64,000 bases of DNA from JACCTU01 sp963848525 (GTDB lineage Bacteria > Actinomycetota > Thermoleophilia > Gaiellales > Gaiellaceae): NCBI GenBank assembly GCA_963848525.1, contig CAWKDZ010000002.1, positions 868,001-932,000 on the forward strand. The letters run 5' to 3'. A program made the position numbers and the translations under genes. Under the pieces are notes generated by a model. That model did no database searches. It saw only the letters and a program-made list of their open reading frames with translations, and was not told where the DNA came from. Shown in pieces: positions 52,019-59,610 of the stretch; the first letter of the stretch is position 1, and each line of letters opens with the position of its first letter.

Positions 52019-53260
52019 ATGAAGACGAAGGTGTTGCTCGCGACCGTTGTCGCCGCTGCGGCGGTGCTCCTGGTTGCAATTCCCGGCGCCATCGCTCGGC
52101 CGTCGGCCGACCCAGGCGTCACATCCAGGACGATCACAATCGGCACGACGTTGCCCCTGAGCGGACCTGCGTCGCTGTATGCCCGCATCGGCACCGGCAT
52201 GCGGACCTATTTCAGCTACATCAACGCGCGGCGCGCGAGAGACGGCAAGCGCGGCGTGTACGGGCGCCAGATCTCGCTCAAGGTCTACGACGACCAGTAC
52301 AACGAGGCGCAGACCGTGCAGCAGACCCGCCGCGCGGTCGAGCAGGACCGCGTCTTCGCGATGCTCGGCGGCCTCGGCACCGAGAACCAGCAGGCGGTTC
52401 GCCAGTACCTGAACCAGCGGCGGGTCCCGCAGCTGTACGTCTCGACCGGCCTGAGCGAGTTCGGCCGGCTGTACCGGCAGAACCGGTGGTCGATCGGCTG
52501 GCAGCCGGACTACGTCCAGGAGGGCATCCTGCTGGGGCGCTACGTGCGGCAGAACATCCCCAACGCCCGCATCGCAGTCCTGCGCCAGAACGACGACTAC
52601 GGCCGTGAGTTCGTGGCCGGCTTCTCGACTTCGGCGGGGCGGAACATCGTCGCGACCGAGACCTACCCGCGCGCGGGCGGGGCGACCGTGATCCCGGGCC
52701 CGACGGCGAGGCTGCGCGCCTCCGGCGCGGACACGTTCCTGGTCGTCGCCACCCCGACCGAGACGATCACGGCGCTCGTGACCGCGTACCGCCTCGGCTG
52801 GCGGCCGAACAAGCTCGTCAACTCGGTCGGTGCGACCCCGTCGTTCATGGCGGCCGTACGAGCGTCGACCGGCTCGGCGGAGTCGGTCAACGGCGTCGTC
52901 ACGACGACGTACCTGAAGGACGTCGCCGCCCCGGCGTACCAGAACGACCCGCAGGTGCGGTTCTTCAAGCGCCTGATGGAGAAGTACGCGCCGGGCCAGC
53001 CGACGAACGAGGGCCTGTTCTACTACGGCATGGCGAAGGCGGACACGTTCGTCCAGGCTCTCTACCGCGCCGGCAGGAACCCGACGCGGGCCTCGCTGAT
53101 GAACGCCGCGGCGAACCTGAAGATCCCGAGCCCGTGGCTGCTCAGGGGCTCGAGGATCATCACGACGCCGGGAAGCGCGTTCCCGATCCGGCAGCAGCGG
53201 CTCACCCGCTACAACGACGGGTCGTACTCGGAGTTCGGCCCGCTCGTGAAGACGAGGTAG
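52019..53260 (+). CDS. ABC transporter substrate-binding protein, LivJ/LivK family
   Basis: 413 residues. Signal peptide (KTKVLLATVVAAAAVLLVAI) with likely cleavage after GAIA near residue 25. TRTITIGTTLPLSGPA-like start (SRTITIGTTLPLSGPASLYA), VYDDQYNEAQTVQQTRRAVE and FAMLGGLGTENQQAVRQYLN are periplasmic-binding type 6 motifs. AAGGAGAGAGG precedes the ATG. No lipobox cysteine, so anchoring is unclear. Ligand may be a branched-chain amino acid, urea/amide or an aromatic acid. The CoA catabolic genes downstream allow the last. A terminator follows. Confidence 0.92.
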   Translation: MKTKVLLATVVAAAAVLLVAIPGAIARPSADPGVTSRTITIGTTLPLSGPASLYARIGTGMRTYFSYINARRARDGKRGVYGRQISLKVYDDQYNEAQTVQQTRRAVEQDRVFAMLGGLGTENQQAVRQYLNQRRVPQLYVSTGLSEFGRLYRQNRWSIGWQPDYVQEGILLGRYVRQNIPNARIAVLRQNDDYGREFVAGFSTSAGRNIVATETYPRAGGATVIPGPTARLRASGADTFLVVATPTETITALVTAYRLGWRPNKLVNSVGATPSFMAAVRASTGSAESVNGVVTTTYLKDVAAPAYQNDPQVRFFKRLMEKYAPGQPTNEGLFYYGMAKADTFVQALYRAGRNPTRASLMNAAANLKIPSPWLLRGSRIITTPGSAFPIRQQRLTRYNDGSYSEFGPLVKTR

Positions 53261-53276
53261 GAGGCAGCTGTTTCTC

Positions 53277-53306
53277 GGGCGGGGCCGGCCTGTGCCGGCC
53301 CCGCCC
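53277..53306 (+). terminator. Perfect 13-bp hairpin after the Liv operon
   Basis: GGGCGGGGCCGGC (53277-53289) and GCCGGCCCCGCCC (53294-53306) around CTGT, 17 nt after the stop codon. Confidence 0.8.
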
Positions 53307-53315
53307 GCCTCTTCG

Positions 53316-54443
53316 ATGGACTTCGCGCTGACGACCGAGCAGGAGCTCGTCCGCGAGACCGCGCGCTCGTTCGTCGAGCGCGAGATCACGCCGCACGCGC
53401 GCGACTGGGACCGCGCCGAGGAGCTAGATCGCGGGATCGTCGCGAAGCTCGCCGAGGTCGGCTTCCTCGCGGGCTGGGAGCTCGACACGGTCACGTACTG
53501 CCTGGTGATGGAGGAGCTCGGGCGCTCGGACTCGTCGGTGCGCGGGATCGTCTCCGTGACCACCGGGCTCGTCGGCAAGACGATCAAGCGCTGGGGTACG
53601 GACGAGCAGCGCGAAGAGTGGATCCCGAAGCTCGGCTCCGGCGAGGCGCTCGGCTGCTACGCGCTGACCGAGCCAGGCTCGGGGTCGGACCCCGCGTCGC
53701 TCACGACCAAGGCGACGCGCGACGGCTCCGACTGGCTGCTCAGCGGCCAGAAGATCTTCATCACGCTCGGCACGTGGGCCTCCTTCGCGCTTGTCTTCGC
53801 ACGCAGCGGCGGCGAGGGCGCGCGCGGGCTGACCTGCTTCGTCGTCCCGACCGACTCGCCCGGCTTCGAGGCGCGCCCGATCAAGGGCAAGCTCGGGCTG
53901 CGCGCCCAGGACACGGGCGAGCTCTTCCTCGACGGCGTGCGGGTGCCCGACTCGGCCCGGCTCGGCGCCGAGGGCGAGGGCTTCAAGGTGGCGATGTCGG
54001 CGCTCGACGACGGGCGGATCTCGCTCGCCGCGGGCTGCGTCGGGATCGCCCAGGGCTGCCTGGACGCGTCGGTCGCCTACGCGAAGGAGCGGACGCAGTT
54101 CGGCGGGCCGATCGCGCGGTTCCAGCTCGTCCAGGAGCTGCTCGCCGAGATCGCGGTCGAGACCGAGGCCGCGCGCCTGCTGACCTGGCGCGCCGCCTCG
54201 CTCGCCGACCGCGGCGAGAAGCACACGCTCGAGTCCTCGGTGGCCAAGTACTACGCGAGCGAGGCGTCCGTGCGGGCCGCCAACGCAGCCGTCCAGGTGC
54301 ACGGCGGCTACGGCTACGTGGACGAGTACCCCGTGGGGAAGTATCTTCGCGATGCCCGCGTTACGACGTTGTACGAGGGCACCAGCCAGGTGCAGAAGCT
54401 GATCATCGGACGAGCCTTGACCGGGGAGAACGCATTTGCCTGA
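53316..54443 (+). CDS. Acyl-CoA dehydrogenase
   Basis: 375 residues from ATG 53316. Family signatures GCYALTEPGSGSDPASL (FAD/substrate site, about 110-126) and QVHGGYGYVDEYPVGKYLRD near 325-344. TTLYEGTSQVQKLIIGR near the end carries the catalytic Glu of short/medium-chain enzymes (YEGT). Introduces a 2,3 double bond into an acyl-CoA with FAD, passing electrons to ETF. Overlaps the thiolase gene by eight bases. Chain length not determinable. Confidence 0.94.
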   Translation: MDFALTTEQELVRETARSFVEREITPHARDWDRAEELDRGIVAKLAEVGFLAGWELDTVTYCLVMEELGRSDSSVRGIVSVTTGLVGKTIKRWGTDEQREEWIPKLGSGEALGCYALTEPGSGSDPASLTTKATRDGSDWLLSGQKIFITLGTWASFALVFARSGGEGARGLTCFVVPTDSPGFEARPIKGKLGLRAQDTGELFLDGVRVPDSARLGAEGEGFKVAMSALDDGRISLAAGCVGIAQGCLDASVAYAKERTQFGGPIARFQLVQELLAEIAVETEAARLLTWRAASLADRGEKHTLESSVAKYYASEASVRAANAAVQVHGGYGYVDEYPVGKYLRDARVTTLYEGTSQVQKLIIGRALTGENAFA

Positions 54444-55584
54444 AGCAGTGATCGTCGCAGCCACGCGCACGCCGATCGGTCGCGCGCGCAAGGGGTCGCT
54501 CGTGGACGCGCGGCCCGACGACCTCGTCGCGTTCGCGATCGAGGCGGCGCTGAAGCACGTCCCCGAGCTCCCGCGCGAGGAGATCGTCGACGTCATGGTC
54601 GGCTGCGGCTTTCCGCAGGAGCGGCAGGGGATGAACCTCGCGCGCCGCGCGGCGCTGCTCGCCGGCCTGCCCGCGTCGGTTCCCGGGACGACAGTCAACC
54701 GTTTCTGCGCCTCCTCGCTGCAGACGATCCGGATGGCGTTCCACGCGATCAAGGCCGGCGAGGGGGACGCGTTCGTCGCCGGGGGTGTCGAGTCGATCAC
54801 GCAGGTCGACGGCTACCCGAAGTCCGAGGAGGAGCTCCACCCGAAGCTGTTCGGCGACGACGCGCCAATCGCCAACGTCTACATCCCGATGGGCCTCACG
54901 GCCGAGAACGTCGCCGAGCGCTGGGACGTCTCGCGCGAGGAGATGGACCGCTACGCGCAACGTTCCCAGGAACGCGCGGTCGCTGCGCAGGACTCCGGTT
55001 TCTTCGCGCGCGAGGTCACCCCGTGGGACGGCGTCGCCGCCGACGACGGGCCGCGCCGCGACTCGACGCTCGAGAGGCTCGCCTCGCTCGACCCCGCCTT
55101 CAAGCCCGGCGGAAAGGTCACCGCCGGCAACTCGTGCCCCTTGAACGACGGCGCCGCCGCCGTGGTCGTGATGAGCGAGACGCGTGCGAACGAGCTCGGG
55201 CTAACGCCGTGGGCGCGCATCATCGCGTCGGCGGTTTCCGGGGTGGAGCCGGAGATCATGGGCGTCGGGCCGATCGGCGCCGTGCGCAACGTCCTCGCGC
55301 AGTCCGGGATGACGATCGACGACGTCGACGTGATGGAGCTGAACGAGGCGTTCGCGGCGCAGGTGCTGCCGGTCTGCCGTGAGCTCGGTGTCGATCCGTT
55401 CGGCGAGAAGCTGAACCCGCACGGCGGCGCGATCGCGCTCGGCCACCCGTACGGCATGACCGGCGCGCGGATCATGTGCACGCTTCTAAACGACCTCGAG
55501 ACGCTCGACAAGAACGTCGGGCTCGAGACGATGTGCGTCGGCGGCGGGCAGGGCATGGCGATGCTCGTCGAGCGCCTGAACTGA
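54436..55584 (+). CDS. Acetyl-CoA C-acyltransferase (thiolase)
   Basis: 382 residues from TTG 54436. Nucleophile Cys91 in VNRFCASSLQ, NEAFAAQVLPVC, GGAIALGHPYGMTGARIMC (His) and CVGGGQGMAMLVE (second Cys): all catalytic residues of a degradative thiolase. Cleaves 3-ketoacyl-CoA to acetyl-CoA. The eight-base overlap with the acyl-CoA dehydrogenase suggests one beta-oxidation transcript. Acetyl-CoA produced here would need the glyoxylate shunt at the left end of the window for net growth. Confidence 0.94.
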   Translation: MPEAVIVAATRTPIGRARKGSLVDARPDDLVAFAIEAALKHVPELPREEIVDVMVGCGFPQERQGMNLARRAALLAGLPASVPGTTVNRFCASSLQTIRMAFHAIKAGEGDAFVAGGVESITQVDGYPKSEEELHPKLFGDDAPIANVYIPMGLTAENVAERWDVSREEMDRYAQRSQERAVAAQDSGFFAREVTPWDGVAADDGPRRDSTLERLASLDPAFKPGGKVTAGNSCPLNDGAAAVVVMSETRANELGLTPWARIIASAVSGVEPEIMGVGPIGAVRNVLAQSGMTIDDVDVMELNEAFAAQVLPVCRELGVDPFGEKLNPHGGAIALGHPYGMTGARIMCTLLNDLETLDKNVGLETMCVGGGQGMAMLVERLN

Positions 55585-56318
55585 GCGAGCCGATCCTGCT
55601 GATCGCCGGCCTCGGCCAGGGGCCGTGGGCGTGGCGCTGGGTCGAGCCGCTGCTGCCGGACGCGCGGGTGCTGGTGGCGCGGGGCACCGGCGAGCTCGCG
55701 CACCTGGCCGCGCGGCGGTCGGTGCCGGAGATGGCCGAGGACGCCGCCGAGCTGCTCGACGGCCGCGCGGGCCACCTCGTCGGCCTCTCGATGGGCGGCT
55801 ACGTCTCGCTGACGCTCGCGCTGGAGCGCCCGGAGCTCGTGCGGTCACTCTTCCTGATCGGGACCGGCGCCGGCGGGCCCGACCGCGTGCCGCGCCCGCA
55901 GCACATCCGCGAGGCGTACGAGGCCGCGGTTCAGCTACCCGTCGGCGAGTACGAGCGCGTCACGCAGCCACTCTCGCTCGCGCCCGGCTGGCCCGAGGCG
56001 AACCCCGAGCGCTTCGAGGAGATCATCGCCGCGCGCATCGCCGACGGCCGGACGCTCGACACGATGTGGGCGCACCTCGAGGCGTGCTACGGCTACTACG
56101 CGGCGGGGATCGCGGTCGAGCGGATCGACGCGCCGGCGTACGTCCTCCACGGCAGCGAGGACGTCGTCGTACCGCCGGAGAACGGGCGGATGCTCGCCGC
56201 GCGCCTACCGAACGCGGAGTACGTCGAGCTCGAAGGCGCGGGCCACAACATCCCGCTGGAGATCCCGGAGGACGTCGCTCAGCGCGTCGACGCCTGGGTC
56301 AAGAGCGCGTCGCTGTAG
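55581..56318 (+). CDS. Alpha/beta-hydrolase, probable CTG start
   Basis: 245 residues from CTG 55581, which overlaps the thiolase stop exactly as an ATGA junction would (CTGA). The protein opens EPILLIAGLGQGPWAW, the usual first strand and oxyanion loop. The nearest standard start upstream (GTG 55533) would add 16 Arg-rich residues read from the thiolase gene. GHLVGLSMGGYVSL carries the nucleophile Ser (G-L-S-M-G); LHGSEDVVVPPENG and GAGHNIPLE supply the Asp and His. Likely an esterase or carboxylactonase-like enzyme in the catabolic cluster. Substrate unknown. Confidence 0.82.
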   Translation: MSEPILLIAGLGQGPWAWRWVEPLLPDARVLVARGTGELAHLAARRSVPEMAEDAAELLDGRAGHLVGLSMGGYVSLTLALERPELVRSLFLIGTGAGGPDRVPRPQHIREAYEAAVQLPVGEYERVTQPLSLAPGWPEANPERFEEIIAARIADGRTLDTMWAHLEACYGYYAAGIAVERIDAPAYVLHGSEDVVVPPENGRMLAARLPNAEYVELEGAGHNIPLEIPEDVAQRVDAWVKSASL

Positions 56319-56758
56319 ACCTTCTCGCCCTTGAACAGCCGCTGCTCCTCGTCCCACGGGAAGAGGATGACGACGTTCCACGTCAGCGCCTCCCCCGTCG
56401 GCTCGTACTCGAGCCAGCGGTTCTGCTGCGTGCCGGTGACGCGCGCCCACTCGCACACGCCCTGCGGTCCGATCACGATGTCGGTGAGGTCGAAGTGGAT
56501 GTCGGGGAAGGCGGTCAGCAGCTCGGTGTAGAAGCGCGTCGCGCCCTCGTGTCCCTCCCAGCGCGCGCCGTCCGGGTTCACCTCGTAGACGCAGTCGGGC
56601 GTCAGCGTCGAGATCAGGCCGGGCAGGTCGCGCTTGTCCTCTGCGATCGAGTGCTTCTTCCACAGCTCGCGGATCTCGGCGTAGGTCTCGACCGAGACCT
56701 CGCGCCGCAGCTGCTCGACGACCTCGTCGTGCTCTACGTGCTCTGGAACTGCTGCCAT
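56279..56758 (-). CDS. SnoaL/NTF2-like protein
   Basis: 159 residues from ATG 56758. RELWKKHSIAEDKRDLPGLI, VYEVNPDGARWEGHEGATRF and VEWARVTGTQ-like pattern (VCEWARVTGTQQNRWLEYEP) form the cone-shaped SnoaL fold seen in polyketide cyclases, limonene epoxide hydrolases and ketosteroid isomerases. It overlaps the hydrolase tail by 40 bases on the opposite strand, and its start overlaps the phosphatase stop by 25. Likely a small-molecule-binding or isomerising enzyme. Substrate unknown. Confidence 0.82.
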   Translation of the reverse strand: MAAVPEHVEHDEVVEQLRREVSVETYAEIRELWKKHSIAEDKRDLPGLISTLTPDCVYEVNPDGARWEGHEGATRFYTELLTAFPDIHFDLTDIVIGPQGVCEWARVTGTQQNRWLEYEPTGEALTWNVVILFPWDEEQRLFKGEKVYSDALLTQASTR

Positions 56759-57390
56759 AGCTCCTCCATCGTCGTGTGACGTCCGCGGGCGTGGAGCAGA
56801 TCGTACGGCGCGACGTTGACCGCGCGCACGACCCAGTGAGTGCCGACGTCGAGGACGTTGATGCACGCCGGCGCCTGCTCGAAGTTGCCGAGGTAGTGGC
56901 GGCCGCCCGTGAGCGCGTAGGACAGGATCGCGCGGTTGACGCCGCCGTGGAGGACGGCGAGCGCCGTGTCCCAGCGCGTGTCGGCGAGGAGGCGGTCGAC
57001 GGCCGGGAGAACGCGGTCGAGCAGCGAGCCGATGGTCTCGCCGCCGAGGAAGCGCGTCTCCTCCGGGATCACGTCCTTGAAGAAGCCGAGGAACGCAGCC
57101 TCGAGCTCGTCCTCGGGCACGTCGCCGAGGCGGCCGCCCTCGAGCTCGCGGAGCTCGGGCCAGCGCTCGGGCTCGTGGCTCGGCGCGACGATCTCGGCGG
57201 TCTCGACCGTGCGCGGCAGGCCGCTCGTGAGCACGAGGTCGAGGTCGATCCCCGCGAGCGCGTCGCGTGCGGCGCGGGCCTGCTCGCGACCCTCCTCCGT
57301 GATCGAGACCTCGTCGGGCCGCACGGGCACGCCGTCGACGAAGTACGCGACGTCGGCGTGCCGCATCAGGTAGAGCCGGCGCCGGGTCAC
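56734..57390 (-). CDS. Histidine phosphatase family protein (phosphoglycerate mutase-like)
   Basis: 218 residues from GTG 57390. LYLMRHADV provides the phospho-accepting His11 (RHA in place of the common RHG), and LAVLHGGVNRAIL the second catalytic His. TEEGREQARAARDAL and LTSGLPRTVETAEI complete the core. It sits between a DUF6285/kinase pair and the SnoaL gene and overlaps both. In a pathway using phosphorylated CoA esters, a phosphatase could be a pathway or repair enzyme (inference). Confidence 0.88.
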   Translation of the reverse strand: MTRRRLYLMRHADVAYFVDGVPVRPDEVSITEEGREQARAARDALAGIDLDLVLTSGLPRTVETAEIVAPSHEPERWPELRELEGGRLGDVPEDELEAAFLGFFKDVIPEETRFLGGETIGSLLDRVLPAVDRLLADTRWDTALAVLHGGVNRAILSYALTGGRHYLGNFEQAPACINVLDVGTHWVVRAVNVAPYDLLHARGRHTTMEELWQQFQST

Positions 57391-57689
57391 TCGTACTTCT
57401 CGAGGTAAGACGGGTTCGAGACGCGGAGCTTGGCCGCGACGTGCGCCTTCAGCAACTGGAGCACGTCCGGCGGCGGCTCGCCGGCGCGAATCGACCGGGC
57501 GAGCTCGTCGAGGTCCGGCGCTTGTGGCTCAGAGCCACTTGTGAGCTCGCGATAGGCGATCCCGAGCGCGTTCAGCGCCACGAGCGTGCGGAACTTGAGC
57601 CGGTGGTCCGTCGCGTTCGGCAGGACCTCGCTGGAGAGGAACTCCGTCACCGCCTCGAGCAACTCGAGCGCGTTGGGGCGGTCATGCAT
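57387..57689 (-). CDS. DUF6285 protein (LvaB-like)
   Basis: 100 residues. ALELLEAVTEFLSSEVLPNA and KFRTLVALNALGIAYREL match DUF6285, an all-helical family found next to, or fused with, APH-type kinases. In Pseudomonas putida the homologous small protein LvaB is needed with kinase LvaA to phosphorylate 4-hydroxyvaleryl-CoA. Here it overlaps the kinase gene by eight bases, matching that pairing. It overlaps the phosphatase start too (four bases). Confidence 0.8.
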   Translation of the reverse strand: MHDRPNALELLEAVTEFLSSEVLPNATDHRLKFRTLVALNALGIAYRELTSGSEPQAPDLDELARSIRAGEPPPDVLQLLKAHVAAKLRVSNPSYLEKYE

Positions 57690-58590
57690 GCTCGATCAGG
57701 TGGAGCAGCTCGTACTCCATCTCCGCCGCGAGCCGGCCGAGCACCGCGTACTCGACGCTCCGGTCCTGGCCGTTCAGGTGACGCCGGCACTGCGTCAGGC
57801 ACCCGACCGCCCACTTGACGTTGCCGAACACCTCCCAGACGTCGAGCTCCTCGGAAGTGAGCTCGCGGCCGGTGAGCGCGTTGTAGCGCTCGAGGTACGG
57901 CTCGACGTCGCCGACTCCACCTAGCCTCCGTTCGTCCGCGCCGAAGCGCCACGCGCGCACGATCGGCCACGCGACGTCCTCGACGGGGTCGCCGACGTGC
58001 GCGAACTCCCAGTCGAGCACGGAGACGAGGCCCTGCTCGTCGACCGCGACGTTTCCGATCCGGAAGTCGCCGTGGCAGAAGGTCGTCTCGGCAGGCGGCT
58101 GGAGACGCTCGCGCACCCAGAGCAGGCCGTACTCGATCGCCGGGTGCGGCTCGCCGACCGAGTCGAGCTCGTCGTACATGCGGGCGACCGGGTCGCCGCG
58201 CGGGAGGAAGTCGAGCGGCTCGACGGCATGGATGCGCGCGAGCTGCTCGGCCAGCTGCTCCGGGAGCGCCGGCGGCGGGTCGCGGACGATGCGCCTGCCG
58301 ATCGTCTCGCCGCGCACCCGCTCCATCGCGAACGCCTCGTGCCCGTCGACGTCACCGAGGTACTGGACAGGTCGAGGCGCGGCCACGCCGGCGGCGACCG
58401 CCGCCTCGAGCACGCGGAACTCCTGCTCGAGCGTGAGCGTGAAGCTGTGGATCACGCCCACGCTCGCGCGGCGAACGAGGAGCTGCGTGCCGTCGGCGAG
58501 GTCGACCGCCCACGCCTCCTTCGACGCGCCGCCCGCGAGGAGCTGCGCGGAGGCGATCGGCCCGAGCTTCGCCTCGAGCGCTTCGTTCAC
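57682..58590 (-). CDS. APH-family phosphotransferase (LvaA-like 4-hydroxyacyl-CoA kinase candidate)
   Basis: 302 residues from GTG 58590. QLLAGGASKEAWAVDLADGT is the nucleotide loop, FCHGDFRIGNVAVDEQG the catalytic Brenner motif (HGDxxxxN), and SVLDWEFAHVGDPVEDVAW the Mg2+-binding Asp. This is the ACAD10/11-associated branch of aminoglycoside-phosphotransferase-like enzymes rather than an antibiotic resistance gene, judging from its partners: DUF6285 directly downstream and an acyl-CoA dehydrogenase nearby. Predicted to phosphorylate the 4-hydroxy group of an acyl-CoA. Confidence 0.82.
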   Translation of the reverse strand: MNEALEAKLGPIASAQLLAGGASKEAWAVDLADGTQLLVRRASVGVIHSFTLTLEQEFRVLEAAVAAGVAAPRPVQYLGDVDGHEAFAMERVRGETIGRRIVRDPPPALPEQLAEQLARIHAVEPLDFLPRGDPVARMYDELDSVGEPHPAIEYGLLWVRERLQPPAETTFCHGDFRIGNVAVDEQGLVSVLDWEFAHVGDPVEDVAWPIVRAWRFGADERRLGGVGDVEPYLERYNALTGRELTSEELDVWEVFGNVKWAVGCLTQCRRHLNGQDRSVEYAVLGRLAAEMEYELLHLIEHA

Positions 58591-59591
58591 AGCGCGAGCT
58601 CGGCGACCGCGCGCAGCGCGGCCGGGTCGCGCGCGGAGACGAGCAGCGTCGTCGCACCCGACTCGCGGATTGCGTCGAGCCGCTCCCCGATCCGCTCCTT
58701 CGGCCCGACGAGCGCGACCGCGTCGACGAACGCGTCGGGCACCGCCGCGGCGGCGTCGCGCTGCTTGCCGTCGAGGTAGAGATCCTGAATCGTGCGCGCC
58801 TCGTCCTCGTAGCCGTAACGCGCGAAGAGCTCGTTGTAGAAGTTCTGCCCGCGCGCGCCCATGCCGCCGATGTAGAGCGCGTAGTACTGCTTGAGCGCGT
58901 CGCGTGCAACCTGCACGTCGTCGAGCAGCACGACCGGGACGCTCGGCGCGACGTCGAACCCGTCGCGGGCGCCGTTCATGGGGAAGACCTCGCGCGCGCG
59001 CTCGGGGTGGTAGAAGAGCGGGATCCAGCCGTCGGCGATCTCGAACGCCAGCTCGACGGACTTCGGCCCCATCGACGCGAGGTAGATCGGGATCTCCGCG
59101 CGCAGAGGCCGCGCCATCAGCTTCAGCGGCTTGCCGAGGCCGGTCGCGCCGGGCCCGGTGTAGGGGATGTCGTAGTGCTCGCCGTGGTGCTCGACCACGT
59201 CGCGGCGAAGGGCGGCACGCACGATCTCGACGTACTCGCGCGTCTTCGTGAGCGGCTTCCCCCACGGCTCGCCGTGCCAGCCCTCGACGACCTGCGGCCC
59301 GGAGGTCCCGAGCCCGAGCAGGAAGCGGCCGCCCGAGAGCAGGTCGAGCGTCGCCGCCGTCATCGCGGTGTTCGCCGGCGTCCGGCCGGGGATCTGGAGG
59401 ATCGCGGAGCCGATCTTGATCGTGCTCGTCGTCGCGGCGATCCAGGCGAGGACGCTGACGGCGTCGGTCCCCCACGCCTCCGCGGCCCACGCCGAGTCGT
59501 ATCCGAGCCGCTCGGCCTCCTGCGCAAGCTCGACGAGCTCGAGCGGGTTCGTCCCCGGCGGCGCGTAGCCCATGTAGAAGCCGAGGCGCAC
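58587..59591 (-). CDS. LLM-class F420-dependent oxidoreductase
   Basis: 334 residues from GTG 59591 (an upstream GTG at 59612 adds seven residues but would run into the divergent gene). VRLGFYMGYAPPGTNPLELV, EAERLGYDSAWAAEAWGTDA, IKIGSAILQIPGRTPANTAM and GRFLLGLGTSGPQVVEGWHG are typical of the F420-using luciferase-like (beta/alpha)8 family common in actinobacteria. Reduces or oxidises a carbonyl or C=C substrate with F420. GTGA overlap with the kinase gene. The substrate is probably part of the hydroxyacyl pathway, but that is inference. Confidence 0.88.
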   Translation of the reverse strand: MRLGFYMGYAPPGTNPLELVELAQEAERLGYDSAWAAEAWGTDAVSVLAWIAATTSTIKIGSAILQIPGRTPANTAMTAATLDLLSGGRFLLGLGTSGPQVVEGWHGEPWGKPLTKTREYVEIVRAALRRDVVEHHGEHYDIPYTGPGATGLGKPLKLMARPLRAEIPIYLASMGPKSVELAFEIADGWIPLFYHPERAREVFPMNGARDGFDVAPSVPVVLLDDVQVARDALKQYYALYIGGMGARGQNFYNELFARYGYEDEARTIQDLYLDGKQRDAAAAVPDAFVDAVALVGPKERIGERLDAIRESGATTLLVSARDPAALRAVAELAL

Positions 59592-59610
59592 CCGTGCGAT
59601 GCTAACCCGC

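Noticed and set aside
50846..53587. 913-codon minus-strand frame opposite livM and the binding-protein gene
   Set aside because: Low-complexity charged translation, no start context, and it spans several clear genes and a terminator on the plus strand.
57682..58590. Aminoglycoside resistance kinase
   Set aside because: It shares the APH fold, but the DUF6285 partner and acyl-CoA dehydrogenase context point to a CoA-ester kinase.
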